Positions 6,688 to 8,750 of a DNA stretch of 8,750 nucleotides are shown here, piece after piece. The position numbers and the translations under genes are program-made. Below the pieces are notes generated by a model. That model made no database searches and had not been told where the DNA came from. It saw only the letters and a list, made by a program, of their open reading frames with translations. The DNA is from an uncultured Kiloniellales bacterium (GTDB lineage: Bacteria; Pseudomonadota; Alphaproteobacteria; Kiloniellales; JAKSDN01). Each line of letters opens with the position of its first letter. Positions within the stretch are counted from its first letter, which is position 1. The stretch spans positions 1-8,750 of the forward strand of contig CAMYMY010000126.1 of NCBI GenBank assembly GCA_947259625.1. Reading direction: 5' to 3'.

Positions 6688-7217
6688 CTAAGCGCAGTGT
6701 GCCGATATGTCCCCAGCACCCGGCGCCGCCACTCCAGCCCGTCGAAGCGCTCGAGGACCGAGTCCACCTTGGCCTCGACGTGCAGCATCCAGCCCCGCGC
6801 CACGACCAGACCGACGTGGATCGGCAGGCCGCGAAGGCGCAGCAGCACGACGTCCCCCGCCTGCTCCGCGCCGCGCTCGACCTCCAACCAAGCGGGTTTC
6901 ACCACAGAGGCACAGAGGCACCGAGAACCAACTGGTTTTTCCGCGCGCTCCGCGCGCAACCAACAGTCTCTTCTTGGTTCTCCGTGTCTCTGTGCCTCTG
7001 TGGTGGTAATTCCCTTCCCAGCTTGGATGAGCTCGACAAGTCGTCCATGGTCCTTGACCGTCTCGTAGCCGTCGGCATAGCTCGGCAACTCGATTCCGAA
7101 ACGCTCGGCCAGGACCAGGCGCACCAAACCCCAGCAGTCGCAGCCCGCACGCGTCCGCCCGCGCTCCGCGAAGGGTATCCCGATGTATTCAGCGGCCCAG
7201 GCCGGCGCTCGCGTCAT
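6657..7217 (-). CDS. NlpC/P60 tail-tip cysteine peptidase with in-frame repeat insertion
   Basis: This is a predicted murein endopeptidase of the phage tail tip (the role of gp14 in gene transfer agents), cutting peptidoglycan stem peptides during DNA entry. The N-terminus (EYIGIPFAERGRTRAGCDCWGLV) carries the likely catalytic Cys28 in DCWGL. The C-terminal half has GDVVLLRLRGLPIHVGLVV with the likely catalytic His134, then MLHVEAK and a terminal VLGTYRH. Between them, residues about 70-107 (starting ITTTEAQRHGE and ending CLCASVVK) do not belong to the family and are encoded by a palindromic element. Without them the protein would be near 148 residues, close to the usual size. The last ~12 residues (ALSSRRERTEDR) are also atypical and come from the junction element at 6612-6687. 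It starts 12 nt after the DUF1833 gene, and its stop overlaps the J start (ATGA). Whether the protein remains active or splits the two halves of its active site is unknown. Confidence 0.85.
   Translation of the reverse strand: MTRAPAWAAEYIGIPFAERGRTRAGCDCWGLVRLVLAERFGIELPSYADGYETVKDHGRLVELIQAGKGITTTEAQRHGEPRRDCWLRAERAEKPVGSRCLCASVVKPAWLEVERGAEQAGDVVLLRLRGLPIHVGLVVARGWMLHVEAKVDSVLERFDGLEWRRRVLGTYRHTALSSRRERTEDR
6901..7004. repeat. Palindromic element inserted in frame in the peptidase gene
   Basis: The arms are 6901-6931 and 6974-7004, 31 bp each, matching at 29 of 31 positions as an inverted repeat. The outer parts read ACCACAGAGGCACAGAG and its complement. A GC-rich inner hairpin (CGCGCG, loop CTC, CGCGCG, 6942-6956) sits at the centre. 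On the minus strand it encodes TTEAQRHGE through LCASVV without a stop. Read on the plus strand it encodes nearly the same peptide, TTEAQRHREP through LCASVV. No transposase is encoded, so this is a REP/MITE-like non-autonomous element. No clear target-site duplication was found at the edges. Confidence 0.85.
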
Positions 7218-7229
7218 CCGGCTTCCGAG

Positions 7230-7703
7230 TCAGAACAACCCCGGGAACCCGGCGGGCGTGAACTGCGCCGCCGGGTAGGGCTCGCGCAGGAAGGACTCCA
7301 GCGTCAGATCGCCTTGCACCGTCAGCACGTCGTAGGTGGCGTTGGAGAGCTCGAAGTCCGGGAAGGCGGCCTCGACGGTATCGGGCTCAGCGCCGCGCAC
7401 GACCTCGATCAGCACCGTCGGCGCCGAGGCGATCGATCTCAGCGTCTGGACGACCGTCCGGTCCACGTTGTCGATCGCGAGCCGCGCCCTCGGCGGCCGG
7501 CCGTCCGTATCGTCGGGCAGCGACAGCTGGAACGGAAAGGCGAGAAAGGTGTTGCCCCGGCTCACCGTATCGACCGCGTCCGAACTCACGCGGATTGGCG
7601 CGCCCAGGTCCGCGTGATCGATCGTCAGCAGCACCAGGAAGGCCTCGCCCGTCTCCTGGGCATAGAGCGCCTGGCGAGTCGTCAGGGTGACGCTACGCGA
7701 CAA
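7230..7703 (-). CDS. DUF1833-type phage tail protein
   Basis: This 157-residue protein has the full pattern of the DUF1833 family found in proteobacterial phages: an N-terminal helix with ALYAQETGEAFLVLLTIDH, then PIRVSSDAVDTVSRGNTFLAFPF, LPDDTDGRPPRARLAIDNVDR, a central ILVEV-like strand, and the C-terminal motif FLREPYPAAQFTPAGFPGLF. Its place before the NlpC/P60 peptidase and J parallels gp13 of gene transfer agents, suggesting a distal-tail or hub component linking tube to tip. No signal peptide or membrane segment is seen. The start is TTG at 7703, supported by GGAG 7 nt upstream; no ATG is available near the conserved N-terminus. The spacer from the preceding gene is unusually long (87 nt) and filled by a hairpin repeat. 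Structural details are inferred from family and context. Confidence 0.85.
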   Translation of the reverse strand: MSRSVTLTTRQALYAQETGEAFLVLLTIDHADLGAPIRVSSDAVDTVSRGNTFLAFPFQLSLPDDTDGRPPRARLAIDNVDRTVVQTLRSIASAPTVLIEVVRGAEPDTVEAAFPDFELSNATYDVLTVQGDLTLESFLREPYPAAQFTPAGFPGLF

Positions 7704-7710
7704 GGGGTCG

Positions 7711-7714
7711 CTCC
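7711..7714 (-). promoter_or_regulatory. Ribosome binding site supporting a TTG start
   Basis: GGAG on the minus strand lies 7 nt before the TTG at 7703. Since the conserved N-terminus begins immediately after, this site makes the TTG the best start. Confidence 0.6.
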
Positions 7715-7715
7715 G

Positions 7716-7780
7716 CTCCAGAGGTCAGATGACAGGGATCAGGTATCAGCCGGCTTTCCGATCCCTGATCCCTGATCCCT
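7716..7780. repeat. Intergenic hairpin repeat with GATCCCT units
   Basis: The arms 7734-7749 and 7765-7780 are inverted repeats matching at 15 of 16 positions. The right side holds three tandem GATCCCT heptamers (7760-7780). The flanking stretch 7716-7735 starts CTCCAGAGG and matches 6612-6631 of the peptidase/J junction element at 17 of 20 positions, which suggests a related family. It fills most of the 87-nt spacer between the small tail gene and DUF1833. No T-tract follows on the minus strand, so it does not look like a terminator. It could act in mRNA stability or be a mobile repeat. Confidence 0.7.
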
Positions 7781-7790
7781 ATCTTCCGGC

Positions 7791-8126
7791 TCACGGCAGG
7801 ATCTCCAGCTGCAGGACGGCCTGCCAGGCCGCGTCGCTGGCCAGCGGGCGGTAGGCCGGCGGCCGGACGAAGCGCAAGGTCACCGCCGCCTGCGTCCTGG
7901 GATGGACCCAGTCGAAGGCAAGCGCGCCGCCCAGCAGGGTGGTCCCGAAAAAGCCGTCCAGGTCGATCTGCAGCGAGAGCGGCCGGACCCCGGCGGTGAA
8001 GCGCCGGCGCACCTTGGCCGGGCCCGCGTCCATCCGGGTCCGCACCGTGGTGTCGGGCGGACCCTCGCCGTAGCCGTCGACGGCGACCCGTTGGGGCAGA
8101 CTCGCAGGCCAGGTGGGGTTCGCCAT
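7791..8126 (-). CDS. Small phage tail protein upstream of DUF1833
   Basis: It is 111 residues, beginning MANPTWPASLPQRVAVDGYGE and ending WQAVLQLEILP. The pattern is that of a small protein that precedes the DUF1833/peptidase/J cassette in alphaproteobacterial prophages: the N-terminal LPQ..VDGYGE, RTRMDAGPAKVRRRFTAGVRPLSL, a middle FFGTTLLGGALAFDWVHPRT, and a C-terminal RFVRPPAYRPL and LQLEILP. I cannot give it a family number from sequence alone. Its position, taken by gp12 in gene transfer agents, suggests a distal tail component. Compared with homologues as I remember them, about 8 residues seem missing between RPLSLQI and DLDGFF, a possible in-frame deletion. It follows the 65-residue gene with a 3-nt gap and has only a weak binding site, which suggests translational coupling. 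Confidence 0.75.
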   Translation of the reverse strand: MANPTWPASLPQRVAVDGYGEGPPDTTVRTRMDAGPAKVRRRFTAGVRPLSLQIDLDGFFGTTLLGGALAFDWVHPRTQAAVTLRFVRPPAYRPLASDAAWQAVLQLEILP

Positions 8127-8129
8127 GGC

Positions 8130-8327
8130 TCAGCGACCCGTGGGGCGAGCGCCTGCATCGGCAAGCCGGCAAAGTGCTTGATCGAGTTCGGCGAGAGTCT
8201 GGATGGCGCGCTGCACCGAAGGGACAGCGAGACCGTCCGGGCTGTATCCGCGTATGTCTTTGCGGGGTGCCGACAGCTCGATCACGGGTCCTTTTGCGAA
8301 GCGTCGATAGCGTCTCGTCATTTCCAT
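8130..8327 (-). CDS. Small protein of unknown function at the head of the tail operon
   Basis: This encodes up to 65 residues (MEMTRRYRRFAKGPVIELSAPRK to ADAGARPTGR). It has a basic N-terminus, a Pro/Gly-rich middle and a C-terminal amphipathic helix (about 35-57, VPSVQRAIQTLAELDQALCRL). There are two candidate starts: ATG at 8327, which directly abuts AAGGGG, and ATG at 8321, 6 nt after the G-run. The second (63 residues) has the better spacing. Its TGA ends 3 nt before the next ATG, so it is probably cotranslated with the tail genes. I do not recognise the family. In tail modules the tape-measure gene normally lies near here, but nothing in this protein resembles one. It could be a small tail gene, a regulator, or a remnant. 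Confidence 0.55.
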   Translation of the reverse strand: MEMTRRYRRFAKGPVIELSAPRKDIRGYSPDGLAVPSVQRAIQTLAELDQALCRLADAGARPTGR

Positions 8328-8444
8328 CCCCTTCTTGAACAGGCTGTCGTTACCTGGCCTTGGCGGCGGAATTAACCTTCACTCAACTATATCGGACTAG
8401 GCTCACCGCACGTTTGTTCCGCCGACCGAAACCCGGAGCCTCCG
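8328..8444. promoter_or_regulatory. Divergent intergenic region between tail operon and outer-membrane gene
   Basis: These 117 bases separate the first minus-strand tail gene from the plus-strand outer-membrane gene and must hold any promoters for both if neither is transcribed from further away. A patch richer in A/T lies at about 8369-8400 (GGAATTAACC, CAACTATATC). TATAT at 8388-8392 could be part of a -10 element, but I could not find a -35 box at proper spacing in either direction, so no promoter is assigned. Confidence 0.3.
8435..8438 (+). promoter_or_regulatory. Ribosome binding site of the outer-membrane protein gene
   Basis: GGAG lies 6 nt before the ATG at 8445, a normal spacing. 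It supports this start, which also places a complete signal peptide at the N-terminus. Confidence 0.65.
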
Positions 8445-8750
8445 ATGTTGCGAAATGCCTTTGCCGCGGCCCTCTTCGTCGCGTTGCTGCCCTACCAGGC
8501 ACTGGCCCAGGAGCCGCTGGGCGCCTACGTCGAAACGCGGATCGGCATGTTCCAGACGGAAGACAACGTCGGCCAGTATTTCGGAACCGACGTCGACATG
8601 GATTTCGACCCCGGTTGGGCCGTGGAGGTCGCAACAGGCTGGTACCTCAACGACTATTTCCGGGGTGAGCTTGCGTTTGGCTGGCGCCAAGCCGAAATCG
8701 ACGATTTCGAGTTGACGGGCGTCGCCGAGGAACTCGACGAGAGCTATGTC
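8445..8750 (+). CDS. Outer-membrane beta-barrel protein, C-terminus outside window
   Basis: The 102 visible residues start with a clear Sec signal peptide: MLRNAFAAALFVALLPYQALAQEP, with basic Arg3, a hydrophobic core and an ALA cleavage site before Gln23. The mature part alternates aromatic/hydrophobic and polar residues as beta-strands do: GAYVETRIGMFQTED, PGWAVEVATGWYLNDYFRGELAFGWRQAEIDDFEL. The pattern of a strand, an acidic loop, then GW.VE...GWYLNDYFRGEL is typical of OmpA-like or porin-type barrels of proteobacteria. The inferred location is the outer membrane; substrate and role are not readable here. It is divergent from the phage genes and looks like a host gene marking the edge of the phage region, although a phage-carried membrane protein cannot be excluded. 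Confidence 0.8.
   Translation, partial: MLRNAFAAALFVALLPYQALAQEPLGAYVETRIGMFQTEDNVGQYFGTDVDMDFDPGWAVEVATGWYLNDYFRGELAFGWRQAEIDDFELTGVAEELDESYV

Noticed and set aside
6901..7004. Complete insertion sequence
   Set aside because: The element is about 104 bp with no room for a transposase and no clear target duplication at its ends.
5530..7068. A 512-codon open frame on the plus strand, covering the N-terminus of J and the peptidase
   Set aside because: It is antisense to two recognisable genes. Its only familiar words come from the palindromic element, which reads alike on both strands.
7734..7780. Hairpin read as a rho-independent terminator
   Set aside because: No T-run follows the stem in the direction of transcription, and the downstream tail genes need to be transcribed.
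8360..8715. Plus- and minus-strand frames overlapping the outer-membrane gene
   Set aside because: The ATG at 8445 gives a full signal peptide and barrel-like strands with a proper binding site; the other frames are shadows.

Overview
The window looks like GC-rich chromosomal DNA from an alphaproteobacterium carrying the distal end of a siphophage-type tail module. This rests on codon use, on the family types present, and on a gene order like that of alphaproteobacterial prophages and gene transfer agents. Almost everything is on the minus strand, so the operon reads from about 8327 down to 1 and runs off the left edge. The last 0.3 kb holds the start of a divergent host-type outer-membrane protein gene.

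In transcription order the minus-strand genes are: a small unrecognised protein (8327-8130); a small tail protein (8126-7791); a DUF1833-type tail protein (7703-7230); an NlpC/P60 cysteine peptidase of the tail tip (7217-6657); a very large protein-J-like host-specificity/tail-tip protein of 1683 residues (6660-1609); a 72-residue Lys-rich protein (1564-1346); and a tail fibre (from 1342, C-terminus outside the window). DUF1833, peptidase and J form the usual tail-tip assembly cassette. The fibre and the C-terminus of J are the likely receptor-contacting parts. No tape-measure, tube, capsid, portal, terminase, integrase or lysis gene is visible, so the window shows the edge of a prophage, a remnant, or a tail-only cassette.

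Three features stand out. (1) Three short inverted-repeat elements made of purine-rich 7-8-mers sit at or inside gene boundaries of an otherwise tightly packed operon. One (6901-7004) lies in frame inside the peptidase gene and adds about 38 residues between its catalytic Cys and His. One (6612-6687) straddles the peptidase/J junction, supplies the stop of one gene and the ATG of the next, and could fold the J start site into a hairpin. One (7734-7780, with a related word from 7716) is in the spacer before DUF1833. (2) J carries two insertions of about 160 residues, each with the same nested A-A-B-B repeat layout, placed in two different loops of the conserved J scaffold. (3) The fibre gene drops abruptly from roughly 72-83% GC (two 60-base lines counted) to about 56% GC at its C-terminal receptor-binding domain, which suggests domain replacement.

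No CRISPR array, tRNA, rRNA, recognisable transposase or convincing rho-independent terminator was seen. Every stretch longer than 300 bases is covered by a gene.
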